Assembly: GCA_031422195.1 (NCBI GenBank)
Contig: JANOPZ010000079.1
Location: 1-64,000 of the forward strand
From: JALOTE01 sp031422195
GTDB taxonomy: Bacteria > Pseudomonadota > Alphaproteobacteria > Rhizobiales > Rhizobiaceae
Direction: 5' to 3'
DNA length: 64,000 bases
A model generated the notes under the pieces. The model ran no database searches and had not been told where the DNA came from. It worked only from the letters and a program-made list of their open reading frames with translations. Of this stretch, positions 36,245 through 45,375 are shown piece by piece. A program made the translations under genes and the position numbers. Each line of letters starts with the position of its first letter. Within the stretch, counting starts at the first letter, position 1.

Positions 36245-37915
36245 ATGCTGGTTTCCCTCACGATCCGCGATATTGTTTTAATCGACCATTTGTCGCTGGA
36301 TTTTACGTCCGGGCTTTCGGTTCTTACCGGTGAAACCGGCGCCGGTAAATCAATTTTGCTGGATAGTTTGTCATTAGCACTCGGTGCGCGCGGTGACGCT
36401 TCGCGGGTGCGTGAAGGGGCAAGCCAAGGCCAAGTCGTAGCAGTGTTTGATGTGCCGATGGCGCACCCGGCGCGGGCGCTTCTTAAAGCCCGTGAAATTG
36501 AAGCGGACAGCGACATTATATTAAAACGGGTGCAAGGCGCTGATGGGCGGGCGCGCGTTTTCGTTAATGATGCGCCAGCCAGCGTTGGCCTGATGCGCGA
36601 GCTTGGTGCGTTGTTGGTCGAAATTCACGGTCAACATGATGATCGCGCATTGGTTGACCCTTCAGCACACCGGACTTTGCTGGATGCTTATGGCGGGCTG
36701 ACAGCCGAAGCTTTTGCACTGGGGGCTCTATGGCGAAATTGGCGCGACGCTGTCACTGCTGTAGATAAGCATCGCGCCCGCGTGTCGGCGGCCAAACGCG
36801 ACGCCGACTACTTGAAAGCCTCGCACGAAGATCTGGCCAAACTCAACCCGCAGCCGGGCGAAGAAACCAATCTTGCCAACAGGCGTTCGGCCATGATGAA
36901 GGCTGAAAAAGTAGCAGGCGAAATTAAAGATGCTGAAGATGTGATCGGCGGGGCAAACTCACCGATCAGCCAGCTTGCTGCGTTGCAGCGTCGTCTCGCG
37001 CGCAAGGGCAGTGAAGCGCAAAGTCTGGTTGAACCAATTTTGCAGGCGCTCGAAGCCAGTCTCAACGAGCTTGACCGTGTGCAATCAGCGGTTGACGCCG
37101 CTGCGCGCGCGGCAGATTTTGACCCTGCAGAATTGGAGCGAAGTGAAGAGCGGCTGTTTGCCATCCGCGCTGCTTCCCGCAAATATTCGGTGCAGCCAGA
37201 CCAATTGGCGGCAACCGCCGCAAAATTTGCGGCTGATTTGGCAGCAATTGACGCCGGGACACATTTATTGGCTGGTTTGCAAAAAGCCGAAATTGAGGCT
37301 CGCGCGGCATTTGAAACGGCGGGCCAAGCGCTTTCGGCAAAACGCAAGACGGCCGCTGTTGGGTTGGTAACAGCCGTTCACGCAGAATTGCCCAGCCTGA
37401 AATTGGAAGCCGCAGAATTTATAGTTGAGATGCAGTCCGATGCAGCGCACGCAAGCGCCGAAGGTATCGACACGATTGAATTTTGGGTGCGCACCAACCC
37501 TGGCACCAAAGCCGGGCCCATGATGAAGGTTGCGTCCGGCGGCGAACTCTCGCGGTTTTTGCTGGCCTTAAAAGTGGCGCTTGCCGAAAAAGGCACCGCG
37601 CCCACTTTGGTGTTTGACGAGATTGATACTGGTGTTGGCGGAGCTGTGGCAGATGCTATTGGCCACCGGTTGGCGCGGCTTGCAAAATCCGTGCAAGTGC
37701 TTTCCGTTACCCATGCGCCGCAAGTTGCCGCAAGGGCCGATACGCATTTTTTAATTGCGAAAAAAGGCGATGGCCAAGGATCAATGCGCACCAGCGTAAC
37801 GCCGCTTGAGAATGATAAACGCCGCGAGGAAATTGCGCGGATGCTGGCAGGCGCAACCATCACCGATGAAGCTCGTGCCGCAGCGGCGCGTTTGTTGCAG
37901 GCAGCGGCGGCGTGA
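36245..37915 (+). CDS. recN: DNA repair protein RecN
   Basis: SMC-like ATPase that acts in double-strand break repair. 556 residues: Walker A GETGAGKS at 29-36 in LTGETGAGKSILLDSLSLAL, HGQHDDRALVDPSAHRTLLD, a coiled-coil middle, signature SGGELSRFLLALK, and Walker B TLVFDEIDTGVGG near 455. Complete. The stop overlaps the GTG start of ligA (GTGA). Confidence 0.96.
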   Translation: MLVSLTIRDIVLIDHLSLDFTSGLSVLTGETGAGKSILLDSLSLALGARGDASRVREGASQGQVVAVFDVPMAHPARALLKAREIEADSDIILKRVQGADGRARVFVNDAPASVGLMRELGALLVEIHGQHDDRALVDPSAHRTLLDAYGGLTAEAFALGALWRNWRDAVTAVDKHRARVSAAKRDADYLKASHEDLAKLNPQPGEETNLANRRSAMMKAEKVAGEIKDAEDVIGGANSPISQLAALQRRLARKGSEAQSLVEPILQALEASLNELDRVQSAVDAAARAADFDPAELERSEERLFAIRAASRKYSVQPDQLAATAAKFAADLAAIDAGTHLLAGLQKAEIEARAAFETAGQALSAKRKTAAVGLVTAVHAELPSLKLEAAEFIVEMQSDAAHASAEGIDTIEFWVRTNPGTKAGPMMKVASGGELSRFLLALKVALAEKGTAPTLVFDEIDTGVGGAVADAIGHRLARLAKSVQVLSVTHAPQVAARADTHFLIAKKGDGQGSMRTSVTPLENDKRREEIARMLAGATITDEARAAAARLLQAAAA

Positions 37916-40017
37916 ACGTGCGCGAGAAATCGGTCGAGATTTTGAGCGGTAAAGAAGCTGCAAACGAACTTGAAAAACTGGCTGCTGAAATTGCAGAGCA
38001 CGATGGGCGCTATCATGGCGATGATGCACCACTTATATCTGATGCAGATTATGATGCGCTTCGTAATCGAAACAACGCGATAGAGGCGAGGTTTCCAGAC
38101 TTAGTACAGGCGGATTCGCCGTCGCACAAAATTGGCTCGATGGTGTCTGAGAAGTTTGGCAAAATCCGCCATGCAGTGCCAATGTTGTCACTCGATAATG
38201 CATTTAGTGATAGTGATGTTTTGGATTTCACGGCCCGTATCCGCCGGTTTTTGAAACTCGATGATGACGCAAAAATTGCAATAACCGCCGAACCAAAAAT
38301 CGATGGGTTGTCGTTATCCTTGCGCTATGAAAACGGCGTGCTGGTGCATGCCACGACGCGCGGTGACGGGCAGGAAGGCGAAGATGTAACGCTCAATGCC
38401 AGAACGATTGCTGATATTCCGCAGCGTTTGAAAGGCGATGTGTCAACCGTTCTAGAAGTGCGCGGCGAAGTTTATATGAGCCATGCTGATTTTGCGGCGC
38501 TCAACGAAAAGGCCACTGCTGCCGGTATTGCGCTTTACGCCAACCCGCGCAATGCAGCGGCGGGGTCGCTGCGTCAATTGAATGCCTTGATTACCCGTGA
38601 CCGTGCGCTGAAATTTTATGCTTATGCGTGGGGTGAAGTCAGCGATTTTGGGTCAGACACGCAATTCGGCATGGTTGACGTACTTGCTGGCTACGGTTTC
38701 AAAACCAATGCTTTGATGGCAAAATTTGACACTGTGGAGGGCCTGATCAGCCATTACAAAATGATCGAAGCGCAGCGGGCTTTGCTGGGCTACGACATTG
38801 ACGGTGTGGTTTACAAGGTCGACAGCTTGGAATTACAACGCCGTTTGGGGTTTGTATCGCGCAGCCCGCGCTGGGCGATTGCGCATAAGTTTCCGGCTGA
38901 AAAAGCAACGACCACCTTGCTTGCAATTGATATTCAAGTCGGGCGTACGGGCGCGCTAACGCCGGTGGCACGGTTAAAACCAGTGACGGTTGGCGGCGTG
39001 GTTGTGACCAATGCGACGTTGCACAATGCCGAGGAAATTGAACGTCTTGGCATTAAAATCGGTGACACGGTGCGGGTGCAGCGGGCGGGAGATGTTATCC
39101 CGCAAATATTGGGTGTTGAGGCCTCGCCTGCCGACGCAACTGCTTTTGTGTTTCCGCATATTTGCCCGTGTGATTTGAAAACACCGGTCGTGCGCGAGGC
39201 CATTGGCACAGGCGGTGAAGGCGTTGTCAGCCGGTGCTCTGGCGAATTTGCCTGCCCGTATCAGCGTATTGAACACCTCCGTCATTTTGTCGGGCGCAAA
39301 GCGTTTGACATCGAAGGCCTTGGCGAAAAGCAGATTGCATTGTTTTTTGATGATGAAGACCTAACGGTAAAAAGCCCAGTTGATATTTTCACGCTAGCAA
39401 AACGTGATGGGGTAAATCTTAAAAAGCTGAAAGATAAAGAAGGCTTCGGCGCCTTGTCAGTGGCGAAATTATTTGACGCGATTGACGCACGGCGCAATAT
39501 TCAGCTTGACCGGATGATCTTTGGTTTGGGCTGCCGCCATGTCGGCGAGGCTACCGCAAAAGTGTTGGCGCGGGCATATGGTTCCTGGTCTGCATTTCAT
39601 GATGCTGCGGTTGAAGTGGCGGCGGGTAATTTGGTCATACGTGCTGAAATGGACGCCCTTGAAGAAATAGGTGATGCCGTTTTGGATGCCATTGCGCGTT
39701 ATTTTGCTGAACCGCATAATCTTAGTCTCGTAGAACGCTTAGCTGGCGAACTAACGATTTTGGATGCAGAAAAGCCAGCATCTGAATCGCCGGTTTCTGG
39801 CAAAACCATTGTGTTTACTGGCGCGCTAGAGAAAATGAGCCGTGATGAAGCCAAGGCAATGGCTGAACGTCTGGGGGCAAAAGCAGCGGGTTCTGTTTCC
39901 AAAAAGACCGATTTGGTTGTCGCCGGGCCCGGGGCAGGGTCTAAGCTGGCGGAAGCACAAAAGCTGGGAATTGAAGTCATTAGCGAAGATGAGTGGTTTT
40001 TGAGGATTGGCGGATAA
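37912..40017 (+). CDS. ligA: NAD-dependent DNA ligase LigA
   Basis: Seals nicks in replication and repair using NAD+. 701 residues: Ia domain with YDALRNRNNAIEARFP, adenylation Lys near 129 in EPKIDGLSLSLRYE, RGEVYMSHADF, NPRNAAAGSLRQL, OB fold VGRTGALTPVARLKPV, HhH domain and C-terminal BRCT GKTIVFTGALEKMSRDEA. The zinc finger is unusual: its first pair is C418-P-C420 (CxC), where most LigA have CxxC; the second pair C442...C448 is normal. GTG start overlaps recN. Confidence 0.96.
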   Translation: MNVREKSVEILSGKEAANELEKLAAEIAEHDGRYHGDDAPLISDADYDALRNRNNAIEARFPDLVQADSPSHKIGSMVSEKFGKIRHAVPMLSLDNAFSDSDVLDFTARIRRFLKLDDDAKIAITAEPKIDGLSLSLRYENGVLVHATTRGDGQEGEDVTLNARTIADIPQRLKGDVSTVLEVRGEVYMSHADFAALNEKATAAGIALYANPRNAAAGSLRQLNALITRDRALKFYAYAWGEVSDFGSDTQFGMVDVLAGYGFKTNALMAKFDTVEGLISHYKMIEAQRALLGYDIDGVVYKVDSLELQRRLGFVSRSPRWAIAHKFPAEKATTTLLAIDIQVGRTGALTPVARLKPVTVGGVVVTNATLHNAEEIERLGIKIGDTVRVQRAGDVIPQILGVEASPADATAFVFPHICPCDLKTPVVREAIGTGGEGVVSRCSGEFACPYQRIEHLRHFVGRKAFDIEGLGEKQIALFFDDEDLTVKSPVDIFTLAKRDGVNLKKLKDKEGFGALSVAKLFDAIDARRNIQLDRMIFGLGCRHVGEATAKVLARAYGSWSAFHDAAVEVAAGNLVIRAEMDALEEIGDAVLDAIARYFAEPHNLSLVERLAGELTILDAEKPASESPVSGKTIVFTGALEKMSRDEAKAMAERLGAKAAGSVSKKTDLVVAGPGAGSKLAEAQKLGIEVISEDEWFLRIGG

Positions 40018-40127
40018 TACACCGCTTGCCTTATGACTACGCAAACATAACGATGGTAATGGGTATTGAACCCACCATTAAATATTTTGCACTTCCAGCA
40101 AAGCGCACTGAATGCTAGGCGCAATTA

Positions 40128-40829
40128 ATGCTCTCACCCCAAGTCAGATCTGAATTTTTTTCCGGTATGCGGCGGTCACTTCCTGTGCTGATTTCGGCGG
40201 CCCCATTTGGCGCTTTGTTTGGTGCCGTGGCTGTCGATAACGGCTTTACGGTTGGTGAAGCAGTTTTTATGAGTGCCATAGTTTTTGCCGGTGCCAGCCA
40301 GATGGTTGGCTTGGAGTTATTTGGCCAAAATGTTGCACCTTGGTTGATTGTGCTTTCAATTCTGGCCGTTAACTTTCGCCACATTCTTTATTCAGCGGCT
40401 ATTGGAAAACATCTCAATTTTGGTGCTGAGTGGAAACGCCATCTGGCATTTTTTATGATGACCGATCCGCAATTTGCCGAAGCTGAAAGTAAAGTGCAAC
40501 GCGATGGCAGTGTTAGTTTTGCATGGTATTTGGGTTGCGGCTTGCCGGTATATTTTTCATGGCCGGTACTGGCGTGGGTTGGTGCAAGCTTCGGTAAACT
40601 TATCCCTGATCCTGCAATGTTTGGGCTGGATGTTGTTTTATCAATCTATTTCTTTGGGGTGCTGCTCACCACGCGCAAACGCGCGTTGTGGGTTCCCGTA
40701 GTTGCTGTAAGCGCGCTCACTTCAATTGCTGCATGGCATACGATTGGCTCGCCTTGGCACGTTTCGGTTGGCGCGATTGCTGGCGTTGTTGTCGCCGCGG
40801 TTTTGGTCAAGCCGGTGGTTCGGGCATGA
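40128..40829 (+). CDS. azlC: AzlC family branched-chain amino acid exporter subunit
   Basis: 233-residue integral membrane protein; AzlC-AzlD pairs export branched-chain amino acids. Signatures: SLPVLISAAPFGALFGAVAVDNGFTVGEA, SAIVFAGASQMVGLELF, NFRHILYSAAI and MMTDPQFAEAE. The stop overlaps the azlD start by ATGA, so the pair is coupled. About 110 bp of unremarkable sequence separates it from ligA. Confidence 0.9.
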   Translation: MLSPQVRSEFFSGMRRSLPVLISAAPFGALFGAVAVDNGFTVGEAVFMSAIVFAGASQMVGLELFGQNVAPWLIVLSILAVNFRHILYSAAIGKHLNFGAEWKRHLAFFMMTDPQFAEAESKVQRDGSVSFAWYLGCGLPVYFSWPVLAWVGASFGKLIPDPAMFGLDVVLSIYFFGVLLTTRKRALWVPVVAVSALTSIAAWHTIGSPWHVSVGAIAGVVVAAVLVKPVVRA

Positions 40830-41122
40830 GTGAGAACGTCTGGATTATTATCGCGGCGGCCGTCGTGACTTACTTCACCCGCGCTGGCGGCTTTTGGATT
40901 TTGTCGCGTTTTGAGCGCATCCACCCGCGGGTGGAAGCCGGGCTTAACGCCGTTCCCGCTGCTGTTCTCACAACGCTTGTGGCGCCACAAATGGCACAGG
41001 GCGGCGTTGCTGAACTCAGTGCATTCGCGGTTGCCGGTGTTGTTGGTTTGCGCTTTGGAATGATCGGTGGGTTTTTAACCGGTTGGGCCACCATTATTGC
41101 GTTGCGCGCCGCCGGGTTTTGA
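40826..41122 (+). CDS. azlD: AzlD domain-containing protein
   Basis: 98-residue partner of AzlC with three hydrophobic helices: VWIIIAAAVVTYFTRAGGFW, PAAVLTTLVAPQMAQGG and AGVVGLRFGMIGGFLTGWATI. ATG 40826 overlaps the azlC stop; a longer upstream frame inside azlC is spurious. Its TGA is 7 bases from the end of the reverse-strand nirV remnant. Confidence 0.9.
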   Translation: MSENVWIIIAAAVVTYFTRAGGFWILSRFERIHPRVEAGLNAVPAAVLTTLVAPQMAQGGVAELSAFAVAGVVGLRFGMIGGFLTGWATIIALRAAGF

Positions 41123-41129
41123 AGCGTCT

Positions 41130-41321
41130 CTAAGCGTCTCTCACTAGCCGCAAACCCGGATGCATTGGCGGCACGCCAGCCGAACAACCGCCGGAATAGG
41201 CGTTGCGCAAAAACACTGGAATTTCTGCTTCGTGGTCGCCGCTGACATAAAAAGCCGGGCATAGTGCAACTGTGACATTGGCATTCACGCAGCTGGACGT
41301 CCATTCCCAGACATTACCGCT
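41130..41321 (-). pseudogene. nirV: nirV remnant: 3' end of a formylglycine-generating-enzyme-like gene
   Basis: An open stretch of about 63 codons with no start of its own reads SGNVWEWTSSCV...GGCSAGVPP...GLRLVRDA and a TAG stop. SGNVWEWTS and GLRLVRD are hallmark segments of the SUMF1/formylglycine-generating enzyme fold; the Cys-rich end RNAYSGGCSAGVPP resembles NirV, whose gene typically follows nirK. Everything before the GNVWEW motif is missing, and the reading frame upstream switches directly into nirK sequence. A 10-bp tandem duplication (AAGCGTCTCT twice, 41122-41141) covers its end. NirV as against another SUMF1 protein is inferred mainly from position. Confidence 0.75.
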
Positions 41322-41617
41322 TCAATAAGGTTGCGGTTGACATAGGCATAAAGCCCCGGCTGGCGAAATTTATAGGCCGCCGCCCCAGCTGAGCCACCAC
41401 GGATAAACCATGGCTCAAGGTTGGTGGCTGGCCGATCTGCAAACGATCCGGTTTCCCAAACCAAATCGCCAGGACCGCCAATCAAATGCGGGCGGCTGTC
41501 GCCGTTGGCTTGAGCGTGAACGAGAAGAACTTTTTCGCCAACGCTTGCCTTCATAACGTTTTCACCGGTCAAAAAACCAACCTTGCCATTGAATACAACA
41601 TGGGTCAGCTTGGGCGC
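41322..41617 (-). pseudogene. nirK: nirK remnant: C-terminal third of a copper nitrite reductase
   Basis: Codons from about 41617 downward read PKLTHVVFNGKVGFLTGENV, then MKASVGEKVLLVHAQAN, SRPHLIGG, PWFIRGGSAGAAAYKF and YAYVNRNLIEA, matching the second cupredoxin domain of copper nitrite reductase. The first domain with the type 1 copper and the other type 2 copper ligands is gone. The conserved type 2 ligand His of YxNHNLIEA is Arg here, and the GGHGD segment is GGPGD. In this frame a TAA stands just upstream, and the reading joins nirV sequence at about 41321. It is therefore a non-functional fragment left by deletions on both sides. Confidence 0.85.
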
Positions 41618-42010
41618 TTATGTAAATTTGCCACGGTAAACCGGTTTAACTCTGCAAAAAATGCGTTCCGAGCAGAAAGAAGCATGTGCGTGAGGCTGCA
41701 AACCGGAGTGATGACACAACTATTGGTTGCCGGTTCAAAATACTCCACAAGCGGACTGTTTCCTTCACAAAACGCAGCAAAGCGGCCAATTTGGATGCTT
41801 TCAGGAGGCAACGCAAGATTGAGACTACCGCCGCTCCCGCTTGTTGTTTCCAAATATCCGGCCCTGCCAAGCATTTGCGAAATTTTCATCAGGTGGTTTT
41901 TAGAAATGCCATAGGTTGTCGCGGCCTGAGCGATTGTTACGGCTTCTGGTGCTTTTACAGCCACAAATGTCAGCAATCAAAGAGCGCAATCTGTGTTGTG
42001 TTAGGCGCAT
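41605..42010 (-). pseudogene. nsrR: nsrR pseudogene: Rrf2-family nitric oxide sensor repressor
   Basis: NsrR is an Fe-S repressor of NO-detoxification and denitrification genes. From ATG 42010 the sequence reads MRLTQH, then needs a 2-base insertion (one CA lost from a CA repeat) to continue TDCAL, and then meets an in-frame TGA at 41977-41979 before LLTFVAVKAPEAVTIAQ. The rest is clean for 123 codons: YGISKNHLMKISQMLGRAGY (helix-turn-helix), and CEGNSPLVEYFEPATNSC with ITPVC. The Fe-S Cys of LVECF is Tyr. So frameshift, nonsense and ligand loss coincide. A TTG at 41976 could start the intact part but without the DNA-binding N-terminus. The C-terminus runs into nirK sequence. Confidence 0.85.
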
Positions 42011-42020
42011 GCCAGTCACT

Positions 42021-42045
42021 TAAATATGAATACATGGTGCATCTT
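42021..42045 (-). promoter_or_regulatory. Possible relic NsrR operator before nsrR
   Basis: On the reverse strand the leader of the nsrR pseudogene contains AAGATGCA (42038-42045), identical to a half-site of the known NsrR operator (AAGATGYATTT...), followed by an A+T-rich, poorly matching second half. It is 28 bases upstream of the dead ATG, where an autoregulatory site would be expected. Short and degenerate, hence low confidence. Confidence 0.3.
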
Positions 42046-42118
42046 ATGGCGGTATGCTAAGGCTGCAATGCGAGAAAATCCTTGGCGGAAAGCGCAAAAC
42101 CAACGGGTCTTAAAACGA

Positions 42119-43957
42119 CTAACGCGGCTTTTTGGGCAATGCTTTGGTGGCTTTTTTGAGCCAATTGCGTGTTGAAGGCGGTAAGATCGGCTCCAGTTCT
42201 TGCCAAACCCGCGCATGGTAAGCGTCGATCCACTTTAGCTCCGCACGCTCAAGTAAATGCGTGGCGATGAGGCGGCGGTCAATCGGGCACAGGGTCAAGG
42301 TTTCAAAACGATGCATTGCAATTTCGCCGCCCGTTGGAACCCGGGCAGGCTCTACCAAGACTAAGTTTTCAATGCGGATGCCAAAAGCGCCCGCCCTGTA
42401 ATACCCTGGTTCGTTGGATAAAATCATTCCCGCCAGCAAAGGCTCCATCCCGCGCTTGGAAATGCTTTGCGGGCCTTCATGCACTGACAAAAACGAGCCA
42501 ACGCCGTGGCCCGTGCCATGAGCATAATCAAGCCCTGCGTCCCACAATGCCCGCCGCGCCAAAACATCCAAATCAACACCGCGTGTGCCCGCCGGAAATT
42601 TTGCGAGGGAAATTGCAATCATGCCTTTCAGCACCAAAGTAAACGCACTGCGCATTTTATCGGTTGGCGCGCCAATTGGCACAGTGCGGGTGATGTCAGT
42701 GGTGCCATCTAAATATTGCCCGCCGGAATCAATGAGAAACAACTCGCTGTTGCAGAGCGTGCGATTGGTGCTTTGTGTCACACGGTAGTGCACAATTGCG
42801 CCGTTGGGGCCGGAACCGGATATTGTATCAAAGGAAATATCTTGAAGCTTCATGCCTGATTTCAACGCATTTTTGCGGCGGCACTGTTCCAGCTTTTTAG
42901 TGGCGGTAATTTCATCAATTGTGCCGGGCTGTTGCGCATCAAGCCATGATAAAAACATCACCATCGCTGCGCCATCACGGCGTTGGGCCAAGCGCGCCCC
43001 TTCCATTTCGGCTGCGTTTTTCTGGGCCCGCAAAAGCACAATAGGATCGCGCGCAATGATAAATTTTGCACCGGCATCGCGTAACGCCGCCATCATTGCT
43101 TCCGGCGTTGAAGCGGGGTCGGCCAAAATGGTGTTGCCTTGTTTGGCCAGCGACACCAGTTCAGCAATCAAGCTGCCACGTGGCCGCAATTCTGCAACCT
43201 GCGCAATCATTTCCAGGCTTTCGGCACTTATTTTTGATTTTGGCAAAAACAACAGCGCCTTCCGGTTTTTGCGCAAAACTGCAAAGGCCAATGCAACCGG
43301 CACGTGCGGAATATCGCGCCCGCGGATGTTGAATGCCCAGGCCAATGAAGATGGATCAGACAATATTGCGGCATCAGCGCCGGTAGCAGCAAGCAATTTT
43401 GAAAGCGCTTGGCCTTTGCTTGCCGTCGAAGCACCAGCCAATTGTTCTGGGTGGCTGACAACTTTAGCCTTGGGTGCAGCTGGTCTATCTGGCCAAATAG
43501 CATCAACAGGATTTGCGTTCAGCGCTTTGAGTGTGAAGCCATTATTCATCGCGGCTTGCCGCAATCGCTCAATTGAACCAGCTGTATGAAGCCAAGGATC
43601 GAACCCGATGGTGAGGCCTTGACCATTTTTCTCCAGCCAACCGCCCGGAGAAACCGCAACCAAATCATCAATTTCAATCAATTTTGTGTTGGTTTGTTGC
43701 GCAGCTTGGATGGTGTACCGACCATCGACAAATAGAACCGCGCGGTTTTTCAAAATAACCGCTAGGCCCGCCGAGCCAGAAAAACCGGTGATATAGCGTA
43801 ACCGTTCTGAACCCGGTGCAACATATTCGCCTTGATGCTCGTCAGAGCGCGGGATGATCACCCCATCGACGCCAAGGCCTTCAAATGTGGCACGCAAGGC
43901 AGCAATACGGCTACTGCTTTCGGCAGAATCCTGCGAATCGTCAAAATGTTGAAACAT
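42119..43957 (-). CDS. Aminopeptidase P family protein (Xaa-Pro aminopeptidase, M24B)
   Basis: Metallopeptidase removing N-terminal residues before proline. 612 residues from ATG 43957, with AAGGAG 6 bases before it. Two creatinase-like N-terminal domains (RIAALRATFEGLGVDGVIIPRSDEHQGEY, YITGFSGSAGLAVI) precede the pita-bread catalytic domain. Metal ligands: Asp pair in IDSGGQYLDGTTDITRT, His in GTGHGVGSFLSVHEGP, Glu in LSNEPGYYRAGAFGIRIENL. The long three-domain form is typical of alphaproteobacteria and eukaryotes. It ends about 110 bp from the nsrR pseudogene. Confidence 0.93.
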   Translation of the reverse strand: MFQHFDDSQDSAESSSRIAALRATFEGLGVDGVIIPRSDEHQGEYVAPGSERLRYITGFSGSAGLAVILKNRAVLFVDGRYTIQAAQQTNTKLIEIDDLVAVSPGGWLEKNGQGLTIGFDPWLHTAGSIERLRQAAMNNGFTLKALNANPVDAIWPDRPAAPKAKVVSHPEQLAGASTASKGQALSKLLAATGADAAILSDPSSLAWAFNIRGRDIPHVPVALAFAVLRKNRKALLFLPKSKISAESLEMIAQVAELRPRGSLIAELVSLAKQGNTILADPASTPEAMMAALRDAGAKFIIARDPIVLLRAQKNAAEMEGARLAQRRDGAAMVMFLSWLDAQQPGTIDEITATKKLEQCRRKNALKSGMKLQDISFDTISGSGPNGAIVHYRVTQSTNRTLCNSELFLIDSGGQYLDGTTDITRTVPIGAPTDKMRSAFTLVLKGMIAISLAKFPAGTRGVDLDVLARRALWDAGLDYAHGTGHGVGSFLSVHEGPQSISKRGMEPLLAGMILSNEPGYYRAGAFGIRIENLVLVEPARVPTGGEIAMHRFETLTLCPIDRRLIATHLLERAELKWIDAYHARVWQELEPILPPSTRNWLKKATKALPKKPR

Positions 43958-44092
43958 AAACAACTCCTTGAATCAAAACTGCCTCAGCTATACCAAAACT
44001 GCAATGCTGCGTTGCACAACAAAACAGTGTGCGCCTTATTTGATGCACTACATTGAGGTCTGGGAGGTAAAACCTTTTGCGAGGAATTTGCC

Positions 44093-44290
44093 ATGACAAT
44101 GTACCAAAAGACGATGAACCAAATGACGATGAACCGAAAACCGGCATCAATTTTTCGCCGGATTTATAACAATGTTTTAGAGGCCCGCGCGCGTGAAGCC
44201 AACCGGCACATCAACCGGACTTTGAAAATGATGGGTGATGACGGCCTCAACGCCAGAAGCTTTAACACCATGGGATTGAACCGCGACTAG
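44093..44290 (+). CDS. Small basic protein of unknown function
   Basis: 65 residues with a good ribosome site (GAGGAA 7 bases before the ATG). The N-terminus contains a small internal repeat (MTMYQKTMNQMTMNRK), then a basic amphipathic helix IFRRIYNNVLEARAREANRHI resembling the short Arg-rich helical proteins (DUF1127-like) common in Hyphomicrobiales. No recognised domain. It stands alone between divergent pepP and convergent prmA. Confidence 0.5.
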   Translation: MTMYQKTMNQMTMNRKPASIFRRIYNNVLEARAREANRHINRTLKMMGDDGLNARSFNTMGLNRD

Positions 44291-44317
44291 CTGAAAGGCT
44301 AGCGCTTCAATGGGACC

Positions 44318-45196
44318 CTACTTGCGTTTGAAATGCAGCGTTACCCAGCCCTCAAGGCTGGAGCGCTGCGTAAAAGCAAAACCATTTGTTACGTAAGCGG
44401 CAACAACGTGTTTGGATTGGCGATCAAGGATACCGGACAGCACAAGGTCGGCACCTGCTAAACAGGCCGCTGCCATATCCGGTGCGAGCTGCATGAGTGG
44501 CCGTGCCAGAATGTTTGCGACGATCAAATCATAGGGTGCATGGTGGCGTATTGCCGGGGCATCAAAACCTTCAGCAACCGCAAATTCGACCAAATGCGCG
44601 CATCCGTTCAGCTCGGCATTTTGGTGCGCAATTTGAACTGCGAGTGCATCATTGTCGGTGGCAAGAACTTTTCGGTTGGTTAGCTTTGCCAGCACCAAGG
44701 CCAAAACCGCACTACCCGTTCCTAAATCCAGCATGTTTTGAGGCGCGCGGCGTTTCAGGATTTTCTGTAGCATCGCAATGCAGCCAGCAGTCGTACCGTG
44801 GTGACCGGTGCCAAAAGCCTGCGCGGCTTCTATCTCAATTCCGATATCACTGCTCCGCACAACATGCTTATCGTGGCTGCCATGCACAACGACGCGGCCG
44901 ACCCGAACCGGTGCTAATCCTTCTAGCGAATGAGCGACCCAATCAATATCCGGCATCACTTCGCGGAGTATGTTTAAGCCAAAAGCGTCGGAACCAACGC
45001 GGTTGCGGATACGGGCTTCAACTTCGTCCTCTTGCCCTTGGAAGACATAGACAGACAACTGAAAGAGATCGTCGTCTTCGTTGATTTCATTGAAATCAAT
45101 TGGATAGCCATCGTCCTCGAACTCAGATTCAAGAAAGAAATGAATACGCTTCAACTCCGCTTGAGGCCCGATCATAAAAATCCGCGTTTGGTTCAT
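44318..45196 (-). CDS. prmA: Ribosomal protein L11 methyltransferase PrmA
   Basis: Trimethylates ribosomal protein L11. 292 residues: N-terminal substrate-recognition domain (residues 1 to about 90), then the methyltransferase domain with GTGHHGTTAGCIAMLQ, SAM loop MLDLGTGSAVLALVLAKL, VLATDNDALAVQIAHQNAELNG and DLIVANILARPLMQLAPD, where NILAxPL is the PrmA hallmark. Reverse strand, between a small protein and the divergent creA. Confidence 0.95.
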   Translation of the reverse strand: MNQTRIFMIGPQAELKRIHFFLESEFEDDGYPIDFNEINEDDDLFQLSVYVFQGQEDEVEARIRNRVGSDAFGLNILREVMPDIDWVAHSLEGLAPVRVGRVVVHGSHDKHVVRSSDIGIEIEAAQAFGTGHHGTTAGCIAMLQKILKRRAPQNMLDLGTGSAVLALVLAKLTNRKVLATDNDALAVQIAHQNAELNGCAHLVEFAVAEGFDAPAIRHHAPYDLIVANILARPLMQLAPDMAAACLAGADLVLSGILDRQSKHVVAAYVTNGFAFTQRSSLEGWVTLHFKRK

Positions 45197-45375
45197 AAAA
45201 AACTCTCAATGGTGTTGTTGCAAATCAGCCCAAACGCAGCGGTGGTTTGATCTATATGCCGCCTGCCCGGGGCCGCCAAGCCATTATCTATGGTGAGCTG
45301 TATTGGCTTTTAAGGTTTGCCCTCGCAAAACCAACAAACTTCACCTACATGCGTAAAAACCATGGAGTGTTTAAC

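Noticed and set aside
41486..41914. 142-codon plus-strand open frame
   Set aside because: Antisense to the nsrR/nirK remnants, no domain and no ribosome site; the reverse strand explains the sequence.
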